In this document: positions 13,102 through 27,039 of the stretch, piece by piece
How positions within the stretch are numbered: position 1 is the stretch's first letter
Layout of the letters: every line of letters starts with the position of its first letter
Assembly: GCF_020382885.2 (NCBI RefSeq)
Contig: NC_058506.1
Coordinates: 6,076,001 to 6,140,000 of the forward strand
Source of the DNA: Scatophagus argus
Lineage: Eukaryota > Chordata > Actinopteri > Scatophagidae
Length of the DNA: 64,000 bases
Reading direction: 5' to 3'
Translations under genes and position numbers: made by a program
The notes under the pieces: generated by a model
Seen by the model: the letters and a program-made list of their open reading frames with translations, nothing else
Databases searched by the model: none
What the model was told of the DNA's origin: nothing

Positions 13102-14878
13102 AGACTACAAAGAGACCTTGCAAATATCACTCCACTGATTTAGAGTTTGGTCCCTCTACAAAAGGTCACAGTTAAGTGGTGAATAGACAGCGGACAGTAA
13201 TTTAAACAAGTGCCCTCGCCATGGCAATCATAGTCTGTAATGGTGCCAGCATCCTATTTGGGCAAACATGAAACACTCAACTTTATAAATGTTAATCAGA
13301 TATCCCTTACATTTACAGAGAAAGGCAAGAAACAAGCACCTCTGCTAACCTAACTCGCACTGTGAGTTTTCAGCCAATCCATCACACCGTAGGTAATAAC
13401 CTTATTTAAGATTAACCTAAAAATAAAGCCTATTTTCCCCGTACGATTGTAGACCATCCCTCTAATCAAGTCCCACCACCTCCCATAAAACATCTCTCAA
13501 AAGATGTATGAACCGCTCCACCTGTCTGGATTCTTTTCTTCTGTCCTCATTCTCCCCTCTCTCTGAGGCTCTCTATAATGCCAAAAGGACAACCAGGCTG
13601 AATATGAACATCCACTTTTTGACCTCAGCAGAAAGAGGACCTACCGAGAGCAGAAGGCAAACTCTAACTGGGGCCATTAATCTTTAATGAGACATGCACA
13701 GACACACATTTAAACATACACACACACACAAAATGAGAGACATATGACTACCTGCAGGTTGACAGATTCTTGGTTTGGCAGCTTCTAATACAGTACTGCA
13801 AACATGCAACCAAACATGTGCGGAGTCAGATTCATAACCATGATTTAAGTATGAGCCCATTTAAGAAAACCTGATACCTGACCTATATGTGTTTGTTCAC
13901 CTGAGTCCTTCTGAGTGACTGGTCGTAGCTCGAGCGCATCCATCAGCCCTTTCAACTCATAATGGCCTCATCACCCTTTCCTGTCTCCCCCTCTTTTTCC
14001 CTCCTCTCCTCTCTTTCGCTCCACTACTCTGAATGCTTAATCATGGCCCTTGCCTTCTGGGAGCATGTAAACATGCCAGCCGTACCATTGGCTGAGACAG
14101 TGGTGTTACTCTTACTCGATTGGCTGAGAGGGAAGGGACATGGGTGGCAAAAGAAGAAGGGGTTGGTGGTTACCATAGCCCTACAGGATGACTGCTGTCC
14201 ATGGAAACATACCCTGCACACACACACACACAGAGGTCTAGCCCCTCAGGACATGGTGAAGATCCCCACAGACTCACAGAACACAAACACACTCAGACAT
14301 ATGACACACCCTCTCACATCAAGCACAACAAAGGGTTTTCAGAGCTTCACCCACATAAAGATAGCAAGACATGTAGCATTGAAAGGAGAATATGTTATGA
14401 CTGCTATCTGAGATACTGTACCCAGATTATTGCTCAGCTTAAACCAGTGATTCCTGTGATAAGCAAAAAAGAGCCATGCTATGTTCAGTTAAAAATGTTT
14501 CCATATTTCCTCTATGCTTATGTAAAACACTGACTTGCACAGTTGATTTGGGTTCAAACAAACAACAAAAATCATTATTACAAACGCACCCACAGAAAAA
14601 TGCAACAAAACAAATGTAATAAGCTGTTTAAGAAACACAAGTTAACCGGTTATGCGGTGAAAGATTAAAAAGGGCCAAATTGTTGCTTTTTATATCAAAA
14701 TGACAATTTAAAATTTTCAAACAGAAAGAGCTCCATTATCAGAGCTATGGCTGAACCCCGGTCTCTTGGTCTCTCTCTGTTCTTGTTCAGTATATTTATT
14801 CTGGGTACAGTTTTTGTAAACATGGAATCTCCCAGATATACCATCACCAATTTAATAGAAAAATATAGTCAGTTTGAT

Positions 14879-14994
14879 TCAAAGAGTTAAAGCAAGGCGT
14901 CTGGACTTGAGAAGATTTGGCTTGAAGACGTTTGGCTGCTAATCCAAGCAGCTTCATCAGTTCTGTCTCCAGACGCCTTGCTTTAACTCTTTGA
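14879..14994. repeat. Foldback element with 27-bp perfect inverted repeats
   Basis: Positions 14,879-14,905 are the exact reverse complement of 14,968-14,994 (27 of 27). The loop is 62 bp and includes GGCTTGAAGACGTTTGGCTG and GCTAATCCAAGCAGCTTCATCAG. The flank GACCTGGATGACTGAGAACCTCCACAG resembles phrases I recall from widespread vertebrate repeats. It would form a very stable hairpin. It is probably a MITE-like or foldback remnant. Confidence 0.8.
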
Positions 14995-17900
14995 GTGAAT
15001 ATGACCTGGATGACTGAGAACCTCCACAGATAAGTCAGTTTGATGCATCAATTAGATGTTAATATTAGCTCAAACAATTAAATCCTTTATAGGTTGTCAG
15101 ACATCACTTACCAGCAGCATCGTTATTACTATAAAATTACGTTGCCTATAATTTAGTTTTAGAAAATAATTGCATTTCATATCACATTTGCAATAGTGAT
15201 CAGAAAATCTGAATTTGGATATTCTAACCAAATCATTTAGCCCCAGTAAGCATGTTCATGTGTCAAAATGCCACAACATACTGTACTTTGAGTCAAGAGT
15301 TTTAACTACTATTCACAAGGCTGTCATTGAATGAACTCAGGTGGCCGTGGCACAGAAGAGTGTAACCTAACATGTGGACATGGAAGAAGCTAAGTTAATT
15401 TTACGACTTAGTGCCACCGCCAAGTCTTTCCTTGATTCCATTCAGCTGGACTCACTCACTTGGAACATTGAGAAAGTAGCCATATCCACATTTTAATGGG
15501 GCTGCCTATTCACTACAGCTGTACAGTTAGTATTAATGTGTAATTCTGTATATCGTCACTGTCCAACGAAAAAAACTTATCTCGCTTTTTATGTTTTTGA
15601 CATTTTACATTGTACAACATGTACGACATAACATGTTAATAGAGACTGAAAGAAAAGAAATTCAGGATCATTAAAATGGCCAAAAAGATATTTAAAACTA
15701 CGGACTCTTAATTTCCCATTTATTATTTCCTTTGGGTGGAGAAATGACAACACCTGGGCAAAGAGGGGGCAACTGCATAGTTTAAGCTTAGTGACAATGG
15801 ATGCTCTTTTCGATTGTATCCATTACATGTAACAAGTGTGTTTTTACATTGTGATGTGGATTGCTCCTTAAATACGGTACTAGTAAAATTAGCTTCAATT
15901 GGCTGTATCTGTCAACTTAGAGTCCTGCTAGATAAGAGCCTCAGTTAAAGTGTCCCAGGTTCTGTCTCTCCCTGCCACACACTCAAAGCATTGAGTGTTT
16001 GGTTCCCCCTCTTGAGAATCACACAACTGTTTTCTGGCTTTTTTTTTTTTTTTTTCAAAGGCGAACATAAAGCAAATTTTATATGTATGAACCCCCTACC
16101 AGACCCAACAAGAGGAAGATGCCTGAACACAAAACAGGGAAGAGTGGCATGGAAGAGGCAGCAGAGATGACGGTATTACATAACGACGCTGCTTCAGGCT
16201 GACTCAGTTTCTTTCTCCCGCTCGTGTGTGAGAGAACAGATTTAAATGTCTGTTTCTATAGATACGGTACAGTGAATGGAAGGAACAGCTTCGTCTATTG
16301 ATCAGGATAATGGAGCTTGGGCAGGGGGAAGACAGGAATTCAAGAATGGACATACAGGACAGATTAAGTTACATAACATGTTTTTGTTGCTGAAAAGCAA
16401 ATCCTCACTCTGTCTTCATGTTTAGTGGACAGACACAGTGGCTGTTTTAGGGTGACTATAATGTAGCAATAGTGAAATGGCAATTAATTAATTATATTAA
16501 TGGTATGATAGACCATTTACAATCTTCCACCCACAGAGAGAGAGAAAGACGGAGTTGTTCTCCAACAGGATTCATATGGGTGTCTTTTTTTTCCATCAAA
16601 CACAAAAGATGAGCAAGCAAGAGTTCTTGTGCATGCTTGCTGCACTACATTTCAATACTTTTGCTCAATGGCAAGTTTAGCTTAAAATAAACTACTGACC
16701 AACAATCTAACCTGACAGCAGCAATAAAAGAATGCGTCATTTTCACAGTGAACGAAAGGTTTAAGCAGGCTGTATTGTGTCAAGCCACAAATGACATGTT
16801 TGGAAATACTTTCAGATCCCATTGATTTGGACTTGTTTCTGCTGGCAACAAGGACACAAAGCCACTGGCTATTCAAACAGAGTGAGACGGAGAGAGACTG
16901 AGAGGAAAAGAGGTGGGTGGTTTGGTCAAATAGATTTCGTAAGGTGTGATGAATGAGACATCCCTAGTTCTATTAAATTTCCCTACGATGCTCTGCTGGG
17001 AGGCCATCCAGAATCACTTTGCTGTTTTACTGGGGTGAAGCAGGCCAAATGCCAGCCAAGTAACTACTAACATTAAACACTTAAAGACAGAACTGGGACT
17101 GGATTGAAGTCAGCCAGGAGTAGCTAGCCAGTTCCATCTATCACAGCTAAGGAACCAGACCAAAGATTAGACAGCCACAGAAAGCCATCGGTGCGAGGTG
17201 AAATGTGGAGGCATAACCCAAAAACTGTTAACATCTGAGCCACATAATCTTTTTATTAATGAGTCTAAGGTCCTAACTGTCATCTAAAAACAACTTTTAA
17301 ACCTCCAACAGTAACACCCATGGCTGAGTGATGAAGTCAAAGGTGTCTCATCACAAAGCAATCAAAGTAACTCTAATTTATGTTTCTCACAGTAATGCAG
17401 GATTTTAATAGCCAAATAAAGTTTCTTTCATGTGCATCAGGATGGTGATTAAGAAGATTTTGCTCCAAAAAGATTATAGAGATTTATTAGTTTGAAAACA
17501 TGGTTTTGCTTAGGTGGGTGGGTATATTATACCTCAGTATGTTTGATGTTTGTCCCACATCAGCTCCAAATAGGATCCAATCTGTTGTGGATCTGATTTG
17601 ACCTATGAGTCAAAACACACTTTTTTCCACAGTTTGTGATTGGAGTGAATGGCACCAAAACAGACAGCAGATTACTTCTCACCACAAACATACTATTGCA
17701 TATTGCAATCTGCAAATACTGCCATAAGAAAGTAGGGGATTAAGCAGCACATATTAACCCTTCACAATCTGGCAAACCGCCCTCCCTGACTCACACAGTG
17801 GTATTTTAGCATGGCTTGCTGGGCTGAACTCAACTACTCCGCAATACACTGATGGGATGTACAGAAATGAGGATAGATTTATTTTTAATACTCCCTCAGA

Positions 17901-20900
17901 GCTGCACACATATTCAAGCTTTCCTCACTGTGACTTGGATTAGGGAAATTCATTTTGACATATGTGCATGTGCACGTGCCACCTTGGCTGTACTGTGCCA
18001 AAATGCCCATATTCCAGCTCTTACATAATCTAGCTTTTCCTTTGATGTTGCTTTAGCATCACGTGGCACCGAAACAAGCCAGAGAGGAGTCTGGCTAATT
18101 CTCTGAACGTTACAGTGTAGGCTGCAAGAGTCAGAAATCAGAGTCAGTTTGCCACTCTGGCTGCAGAGACAGTAATAGTACCGCAGTTTATGCACAGAAA
18201 TTACACACTGGGAAGCAAATGTGGCCTTGAACAACCGTAGACATCAGTCTGGGGTCTTTTGCAATATGATATTCCAAAAAACTGGCCCAACATGTCATCA
18301 TATATCAGTAAAAACTAGGTGAAAATTAGGCAAAACAAGCTGACATTTGTTCACTGTTAAATGACACAAATGTGCAAAGCAGCTGTTAGAAACAATTTTA
18401 AACATATAGAAACCACTGAAGCAACAAAGAAACATGATACACAATGCAGGACTAACCAATGAACTGGTTGGAGATAGAAAAATGGCACCACCAAAATGCT
18501 TCTAAAATCAGATCATGGGTCAAAAAACCCTTTTACCCTTCTACAGAATAACATTAGTAAACCATAAATGTATGTGTGTGTGTGTGTGTGAAAAACACAC
18601 TCAAAAAAATTAGGAGCTTCTTAGATCAAGAAAATAAAATAAAGAACAAAAGGAGAAGGATGAGAGGGGATATTAGAAGGTTGTGTTGAAGTATTTTAAA
18701 CTGACATGCACATGCACGCACGGGCACACACAAACACTAACAGCCGCCTGGGAGTCTACCACTTATGCTGCTTCCTGGCCAAGTGGGGCAGAGGATGACT
18801 GATGAGAGGTCTGGGCCAGTGATTTTTTTTTTTTGGAGGTTGTGTATTTGTATATGGATGCATACCATTCTGCAAGCCAGTGCAGCTGTTTATTTGTTGT
18901 CTCATGTTTATATGCACCTCTATTTGTCTGTACACCAAAAACAATGAGAAGATGCAGTGGGATAGATAAGCTTGTTTTTGCCCTGTTCAGCTGTGGCCAA
19001 GCAGTGGACAGAAAGACTCCTGAAGCTGATGAGGCTTTGAGCATCCACTCAGCACTTTACTCAGAGAGTTAAGGATGTGTGGTCACCGCTTAATACTGAG
19101 CCATTAACACAGTTTCAGTGGCTGGAAAGAAAGTTCGCAATTCACTACATTGCATTCAACTACCCAAAATGAAGGGTGGGACTGGGCCATCACACAACAT
19201 TAACAACCAGGTATGAGTCACAGTTATGAGCTATAGCCTGTGAACTGGTGAATAGGCTGTTTCAGGGTCAGTGTAGTGGCACTGAGGGAGTGTGCTTAAC
19301 ATTAGCCTTCGAAAAGCTTGAAAAAGTGGTAGGGTATTTTTATTCCCCTGAGTGGAGGAAGGAGGTCATTTCAGGAGCCCTTGACATACAAATTTGCTTA
19401 TGCAATACACACACAGTGGCACAGCCAGGCACATGAAGGATAGGATAAAGGATGGTGGGAAAGCAAAAGCATGATGAAATGACAGGTGCATAAAAGGATT
19501 GTTCCCTTTTTCCCTCAGAAAAGCTCATAGTAAAGCCCTGATCGAGCATGTTGTAATGTTAATATTCTATCTTTTATAGTACACATGCACCCTTTCACAG
19601 AATTCTAAATGTGTTAAAGCACATGAGGTGTTAAGTTATTCTGTCTCTGGTCACAACAATACCAGAACCAAAATAGCAATATTAAAATAGTACACAGACT
19701 ATAAAATCCCCACTGATCTAAATTCATTATCATCCAGTTACACTGACCTAATCTATTTTTGAAAAGTGTACTAAATGCATGCACTCAGAATTCAGTGCTA
19801 ATCCATTGAAAAAATGCATTCAAGGGTACTAGAAAATGATGATTTTGAGGAAAAGGCCAACAATACATTACACTAATTCATTTTCTTGCAGCAAGTTAGA
19901 TGAGATAACGCTCTCATGTCTGTATTCTCAATATGAAGCTACAGCCACCATGCGGTTATCTAAACATCAAGACTATAATTTCCTGATAATTTCCACACCA
20001 AACATGAAGCACTTTTTTGTATAATGCAATTATATACAGAGTTCAGTTTGGTTATGGGAAGAGAGGGCTGTTGGGAGAGCAAGGGCTCCTGTAGGGGTGC
20101 ACAACTGGACCCTGCTCTTATAAGGAGCAGTTTAGCAGGGTGTTTAGCAGTTTAGACTGAGTTTAGTCAGAGGCTGAACTGAACACAAACACACCCTTGG
20201 TGCCTGCTACTGTTCATCAAATTAAAGTGTACAAAAAGGTATTCTGGCTGTTTGGGGTGAATATACACAAATGAAACTACAGTCCAACTCACAAAAGTAA
20301 CACAAATTGTAGGAAGAAAACTTGCAAGGCTTTCTCTGCAAACACAAGCCCAAACTGAATAGATTCAAAGGTGGGGCGATAAAGAGAAAAGTAATTGTTG
20401 ATTCCTATTCTGAGGTCATCAAATACGGACTCTGCATGCATCAGTGCTATCAGTAACTTCTTTTTAAAGGCTATGTTTGACCAGAATTTCTGTCATTTGT
20501 CAGGGACACTAAAATCTTCCAGGACACGTGGACTGAAAATCTTAGTCAGTATTAAACTATTTCTAAAACTAAACATGTGTAGTTCAATTGTCACACCACA
20601 ACCACACATTTATGTTGCAGTTACTGATTTTCACACCACATTGAGTAGAACACTCAGCTACAGAGATAATAATACACAAAATGATACACTTTTGATAATT
20701 AACAGAATAAACAGACCGATGACTGTCCAACATGATGACATTATTATTAACACGATGTAGCTACCTTCAGCGCCTCTGTGAGTCTTTTGACCTCTCTGAA
20801 GAACTGAAGCAACAGCTGCCCACCAAATACACTTCTTACAACATACTTATAATTTGGGTTTCTGTTTCTGTATCGCTAAAATCATTAACACCACCACTCT

Positions 20901-21021
20901 GTCTCCCTCTTCCTCTCCTAGATACTCCATCTCTGCAGATTAAGGCAGGGTAACAATGGTGAAACAGCAGAGCAAATCCCAAAAGGCTGTGTCATGTGCC
21001 CAAAAACACACACACGGACAC

Positions 21022-21023
<2 letters not shown>

Positions 21024-21054
<31 letters not shown>
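21024..21054. repeat. (CA)n microsatellite
   Basis: Pure CA tract preceded by degenerate CACACGGACACGGACA units. Confidence 0.95.
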
Positions 21055-21056
<2 letters not shown>

Positions 21057-21841
21057 GTCACAGCAGCATATAACAACAGGGAATCACAGCTGCTACAATG
21101 GGGATGTGCATAATTGCTGCAAAGTAGTGTACACTCACTGCTCTGAATTAAAGTGGGAAAAAAAACATGTTCAACTTCTGTTCTATGTAAATCATTCTCA
21201 TTAAAATATTCTTTTTCTAGAAAAAGTTGCATTTATATGGTTAAATGAATGTCACAGTCTGTTCCTAACTCCGTCTTGTCTCTTCCTAACCTGAATGCGC
21301 TACAGCTGCCTGATCTGAAAACAGTGCAGCTTACAGTTTGACATGTCAGACTGTGTCTCCAGCACAGCATGAAGTCCACAATAAAGAGCAGATTAAAAAT
21401 TCAACAGCAGACAGCTTGTGTCCTCGATAGGTTGGAACATAAAGTTCTACCTCCAGGTTGTAAGCATGACTCACGCTCTCTCACACACAGTTTCCCCAGG
21501 CTTTCCCCCGTCTCTGTGTCTGCTAGCAAACAAAAAGCTCAACAACAACAACAGACACGAGTTGTTACCACTATGGGTGAACGGGGGCAAAAGGAGGAGT
21601 TGGGGAGGGTTTGACCATCTTGTTATGGACAGCCACAGTGATGCCCGTTAATTAGAAGTCCTGAAAAAATGCAAAGTGTTCTCCGTGTGCATGTAGCTCT
21701 GCTTGTAACACGAACAGGCAGCCCATGAGATGGAGAAGGAGGGGGTTGCTGGGTAAAATGGCTAGAGGTAAAGAGAAGCGCAAAGATAAATGGGAAGCGA
21801 TGTGTGGAGAAGACTAAATCGGAGGATGGAGGAATACGTAC

Positions 21842-21902
21842 TGCTGTAGAGGGTGTCGATCCAGGACAGCCGGGGCAGACCACGAGCACTGAGAGGTTCC
21901 AT
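21842..21902 (-). CDS. abr: abr alternative (proximal) first exon, short-isoform N-terminus
   Basis: ABR is a RhoGEF plus RacGAP protein (DH, PH, C2, RhoGAP domains) that controls Rac and Cdc42 at membranes and synapses. This minus-strand exon starts with ATG at 21,902 in a strong Kozak context (AGGAGG before, G after). It encodes MEPLSARG then LPRLSWIDTLYS, differing from the human ABR start only at residue 6 (A for H) over 20 residues as I recall it. It ends at 21,842 before donor GTACGT in phase 1. The remaining base A plus the next exon would give the N that follows TLYS in human. No domain lies in this exon; it only selects the N-terminus. This exon settles the gene as abr rather than bcr. 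Confidence 0.93.
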
Positions 21903-22265
21903 CCTCCTTTTCTCTCCCTTTCCTCAGTCACTCTGCTTCGTTTTTATCTCTGCAGTCCTTATCTGTTGCTGCTTTTTGCGTCGTCTCTTTTCTTCTCCTT
22001 ATCCTTGAAAAACAGTCTTCATCTCGCATGAAGAAGCAAAAAGAATCATTTGGAAAAAATGTCAAAAGACACCCCGGGGTCCAACAGGCAGACGAGTGAG
22101 TGAGTCGAAGAAAGAGTGTATAAGTGAGTGGCGTGTGTGTGTGTGTGACAGAGAGAGAGAGAAAACAACAGGCTGGAGACGACCACAGCCGACCGTTGCT
22201 AGGGGAAGGGAGAAGCACTCCCTCTCTCTCTCTTTGGCTTGCTCGCTCACTTCCATCCACCCCTC

Positions 22266-22317
<52 letters not shown>

Positions 22318-22350
22318 TGTGCGAATGGCTCATCACTCTTTCTCTCTGAG
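21903..22350 (-). promoter_or_regulatory. Probable proximal abr promoter / 5'UTR region
   Basis: This lies immediately upstream (minus strand) of the MEPLS start. It includes a strongly purine-rich (GA)n tract at 22,272-22,312 and other CT/GA-rich blocks about 50-400 bp before the ATG. There is no TATA box that I trust. A promoter is inferred because this is an alternative first exon; no TSS is visible. Part could be 5'UTR. Confidence 0.45.
22272..22312. repeat. (CT)n microsatellite
   Basis: Pure CT on the plus strand, (GA)20 in the abr sense. It lies about 370 bp upstream of the proximal abr start codon and produces a false Arg-Glu repeat frame. Confidence 0.95.
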
Positions 22351-24394
22351 AGGAGGCAGGAATTCAGAGGAAAAGCATGACTGTAGATGAACGACGCTTA
22401 TGTTAAACATGAATTAACTGGCAGATTCCCTGACTCTCTGATATTCTCTCTTTACGTTATGTCACTGAATGAATATCAAAGTTTCTTTCGCTGTCTTGTC
22501 TCTGTCTGTGTTTTAGGTGAATAGCTCTCAGTCACAGTGTGCAACCTCAACTGCTTCACTTTGCCCTACCCTGCTCCTGAAGCCTTAATTCTCCATATTC
22601 ATATCATTGCTTTTCTTCTCTTTTGCTTTGTCATTATCTAACAAGGTAAAAGTCTCACTGATATTTAACTTCTTTCGTGAAGTCCTTATCAAGAGATAAC
22701 CTAAGCAAGACAGCAGCATAAAAATACTGAAGAGACAATAAATACAAATAACAAACAACATAAACAAGCAAAGCCAACTATAACACCACAAAAGAGGTGC
22801 ACCAATTCCCACATTATTTAAACCTGATCTGAATTCCTCAATTTCAAGTCAAAGGCAGTGTACCTAAGAAATGTAAGGTAAGTAAGGTATCATGAAAATG
22901 CAATTGCGGGATATATTTTTTTTCTAAAACATTTTTTATATATACACCCATACATAAGGACAAACTAGCCCCAAGACGAGATTTGTTTGCCGCTTCCTGA
23001 GGATGGTTTTATGTGTTTGCGTGTATTCTTTCGCTTTTTTTTTGTGTGTTGTTTTTTTTTGGCAGGCTTCTGAAGCACGATGGTAGGATATGCACGATAT
23101 GATGAGCTCAAGATCACTGCCGCCTGACTGCCACGCACAACAATGAGCTCCTGTGTGAGAAACAGAGTCACTCATTCAGTCAGAAAGTGACTGATTCAGA
23201 TGTCACATTTTAAACTACTCACATCTCCTGTTCTCATAGCCACGTGCTCTGACCCCATCATCTACACACACACATACACTGGAAGAACATGAAAGAGACA
23301 CTCAGACATGAGGGTGTGAGCGTGAATGTGCATGTAGCAACTGTGGAAAGGTGGTTGGACCGAGCTGAATACTGATGTCAGCTGAGCAGCTGACACAATA
23401 CAGAATGGAAAACATGCTGGGATCTATAACGGATTTTTCTTTTCTACAAATGGCCTTTTGATTACAAAATACAAAAGTATCATGTGTCATACAATGTACA
23501 TCACCAATATTTTCATCAAATCACTCAGGCCTAACAGTCATTCTTCTTCTCTACATATATTCTTAGGTATGAAACCATATAATAAAAGGATTCAGAAAAT
23601 CTTTGCCTACTAAATGTTTTTTTTTACAATATCTGACTATAGCTGCATTAAAAACAACGTCATGAGTACATTTTTGAAACCCTATCATACAGAAATTAGG
23701 TCAAAGTACAACCCTCATCCTTCAAAGCAAACAAATCAATAGTCTGTCATGATCCAATTTCAAAGTCTGCTTTATTAACTTCATATTATCTGTCAGGTTT
23801 TAATGGGCACATCCGTTCATTTAGCACATTAGCTCTCCTGTTGCGTCGTGTTCCCAGAGACACAGCTGATGGCATCACCACACGACGCCCTTTCTCTTCA
23901 TCAGGCCCAGCTAACTCTGTGTTTATGCACGTATGTGCTACATTAGAAACGAACATCATGCCAGCAGCAACAAAGCCTGAAAAAAAACCTTCCCCTCAAA
24001 CTGATGTCAGGTCCACTCCTCCCCCCCTCATCCTCTAACCAGCATGGGGGAGGAAAGATGGGAGGGTTGAGAGGCAGAAAAACTTCAATTAGGACACAAA
24101 GGCTGACAGGAGGAACCCCCCCTCCAAGGCAGAGCACCGGGCCCCGAGCGCTGCTCTTTGTCTGGCTACAGAGCTCTTATGTGCCAGCTGGAGAAAACAC
24201 ACACACACGCACACATCCACATCAATAACAGGGAACCCCCAGAGCTGATCTAGCCAGAGGTCTTATGAGTGTGTGTGTGTGTGTCAAGGCATTTAAAGTA
24301 AGCCTGCATGTGTTAATGTATGTCAGGCTTGTTAATGAATATAAGTGTGTCATTAGAAAGAAGAAAGCACTTGCATGAAAAAAATGCGACTACA

Positions 24395-24426
<32 letters not shown>

Positions 24427-25856
24427 TACATTGTGTAATGTAAAGGGAAAGCTAAGCAAGCAGAGAGGAACACAGGGTTGATGAGTGGCCCTTCATCAAA
24501 AATAGATTTATAAACTGCACATCCATTGTCCTAAATCCCGGACAATACAGTGTTTCTGTCTCACATGATGGAAACACACACACACTTTCTGAGTGTGCAT
24601 GTACCTGACTGCTCCAAAGCCCTCATCATTTTGGGGGCAAACCAAACAAAGAAAACACACACACACACACACACCCCATATATGCAAACACATCAAGCTG
24701 CATATTAGTCTTCCTGGAGCGTCACAAACGTGCATTTATCAAATATTTATAGGCAGTCAAGCTGTGTAGTAAAAAGGGCCGAACTAACTGTCTCTACAAC
24801 CCCTTGACACACAGAAAAAAAATACTACTCGCACAGCCATCCAGCTAGAACAGTAGGTTCAGGTAAGAGCAGCTGAAGTATCTGTCTAGCTGCAGATGTT
24901 TGGGGGGCAGTCTTGCTCTTTGTAACATAACAAAAGAGCTCAACACATCAGTAATTCATGTTCATTCTCCAGAAAGGTCAACATTCAGCAACAGTCCTCC
25001 AATTTCTGCGTTTGTGTGTATGTGTGTTGGAATAATGGCCAAGCAGGTGGATTGAGTGGATGGATAAGATCTTGGCTGCAGGCTATCATAATTTTAAATG
25101 TCTCCAAATCAAAACTGCTTTTCCCAGGAAAAAAGGTGCATTGTTTCAGCTCGCCTTCAGGTCAGGTGGAGTCAGTCTGTGCAGTCTATGGTTGTGAACA
25201 TCTGCAGAGAGTCACACGAGTGTCTGCAACTAATGTGGGTGTACTAGCACAAAAAGACAATACATCATTACTAGATAGATAAGGACTACAACACAAATAA
25301 AGCCTAAAATCAATACTTGCCTTTGATCATGCATGTCATCCCACTGTGAGCAACCCACTGTATTGCATGATGCTCAAAGGCATATTTAGATTTGAGTCAA
25401 ATTTGAGTTAGAGCGCTTCTGCACCACCAACTCCTGCTGGAAATCTGATTATCCACTCTGCTGTTTCTAATGAACAGCTGTTTAATAGGCCACCACAAAA
25501 AGCTTCTTTTGAAAGTGTGAATAAGTATTATTCAAAAAAAACAAAAACAGCTTCTACATGAGTGAGACAAAATCATCATGGATTTAGTGCATACATAATG
25601 AAGCTATATACAACATTTATCAGATATGGATGGAAATGGTTTACTGGAACACAATTTATTTTACCCCCAATATAATCATAGCGGTCATCACTGTTTAAGC
25701 TCCCATTAACAGGCTGTTGGTCGGTCTATTTCCATGGTAAATCAACCAATTACAAAGAAAATTTACCACTTAAGCAAAGCTGTTTCAGATTCTTTATTTG
25801 AAATTTTAATAGATTTTCTGTCTTAGCCGCAAGGAATATAATGGTCATGGCAAGAC

Positions 25857-25858
<2 letters not shown>

Positions 25859-25886
<28 letters not shown>
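25859..25886. repeat. (GT)n microsatellite
   Basis: Pure GT tract, followed by about 300 bp that is unusually C-rich on the plus strand. Confidence 0.93.
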
Positions 25887-25892
<6 letters not shown>

Positions 25893-26639
25893 GTAATTAG
25901 GCAATGTACCAACCCACCAGCCAATCAAACAGCCACCATTCTCCCACCCCTCCCATGCTGTCCATTGTACCCAGATACCCCCGCCCCCCACGCCACTCCA
26001 CCAACCCAACCACATCTACCCTTTAACTCTTCGCCAACATTTTGACCCCAACCCCAGGCCTGTGGGATGTGGGGAAGGGGGGGGGGGTGGTATGTTGATA
26101 GCACTAATTTTCCAGTCACCACCCTCGACTGTCTCTCAAGGGCAGTATCCACAGAGGGGCGTCTGGTTCCACTCTGCCTCCACCCCCCCTCTGCTTGGCA
26201 CTGGAACAAAACTGGTTGATGAGAATAAAGAAACTTGAAATGTTAAAATCTCAATCTGCCCTTTATAACAACCTGCTCATGCATACCCCACTCCCTCCTC
26301 AACCCACCCACCAATTTACTTTAAAATGTTGTCCAGCACTACTGGTTTGCAAGTGAGAGAGTGAGAGAGACTGGGGCTGCACACACAGGAAGTAGACATC
26401 TGTAGCCACTCATCTGTATTGAAGCAAGATGAGTGGCTTCAAAAAGGCCTAATGAAGCATTCGAGCAAAACAGAAATCACAGAAATAATTTAGGCAAAAC
26501 AAAATTAGTCTTGGCAAAGAGAGAGGGAGAAATTAAGCACTCAGTAGAAAGATAAATTGATATTTAATATTAAAAATATTTCTCATTATAAATTTGGCAA
26601 AAGAAACTGTATTAAATTAAACCTACTCTGCACTGTTCT

Positions 26640-26969
26640 CTCTATCCTCCCTGTCTCTCCTCTCCCCCCTCTCCTTTCTCTCCCCATCTCCCTGTCTCTC
26701 CTCTCCCCCCTCTCCCTCCCAGGCGGTCACAGCAGAAGGCCGTCCACACTGAGTCTGGTTCTGCTCGAGGTTTCTGCCTGTTAAAAGGAAGTTTTTCCTC
26801 GCCACTGTTGCCAAATGCTTACCTTACTCAGTGTGGGGTTTTGCCCTGAGACCTGTTTCTCTCTGATTCTCTTCTTTTTTTTTTCGAATGTGTTACACAC
26901 CCGTAGTGTCTTGGGATAACTGTGTTATGAATTGGCACTTTAAATAAAATTTAATTGAAAAAAAAAAAA
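26640..26969 (+). mobile_element. 3' region of an abundant teleost retroposon
   Basis: The order CTCTCCTCTCCCCCC, GAGTCTGGTTCTGCTCGAGG, TTTCTGCCTGTTAAAAGGAAG, TTTTTCCTCGCCACTGTTGCC, then GTCTTGGGATAACTGTGTTATG and AATTGGCACTTTAAATAAAATT matches a very common fish element tail as I recall it. It ends in an A-run that leads into (AT)n at about 26,966-26,987, as expected for retroposition. Only the 3' region is present and no reverse transcriptase is seen. Confidence 0.75.
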
Positions 26970-27039
26970 TATATATATATATATACACATATATGCCAAG
27001 GAGGAGAGTGAACAAGCCATGCCAGTGGTTCTGTATCTA

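Larger units (their letters stand above)
2466..21841. other. abr intron, no coding exon seen
   Basis: This stretch lies between the candidate distal-3' first exon and the secure MEPLS first exon. It contains microsatellites, a pentanucleotide tandem, a foldback repeat and degenerate interspersed repeats, listed separately. The longer open frames (for example near 13,962-14,411 and 20,395-20,760) lack homology, splice logic and composition typical of coding sequence. I see no gene on either strand. Confidence 0.55.

Noticed and set aside
21928..22380. Arg-Glu and Leu-Ser repeat frames
   Set aside because: Products of the (CT)n/(GA)n tract.
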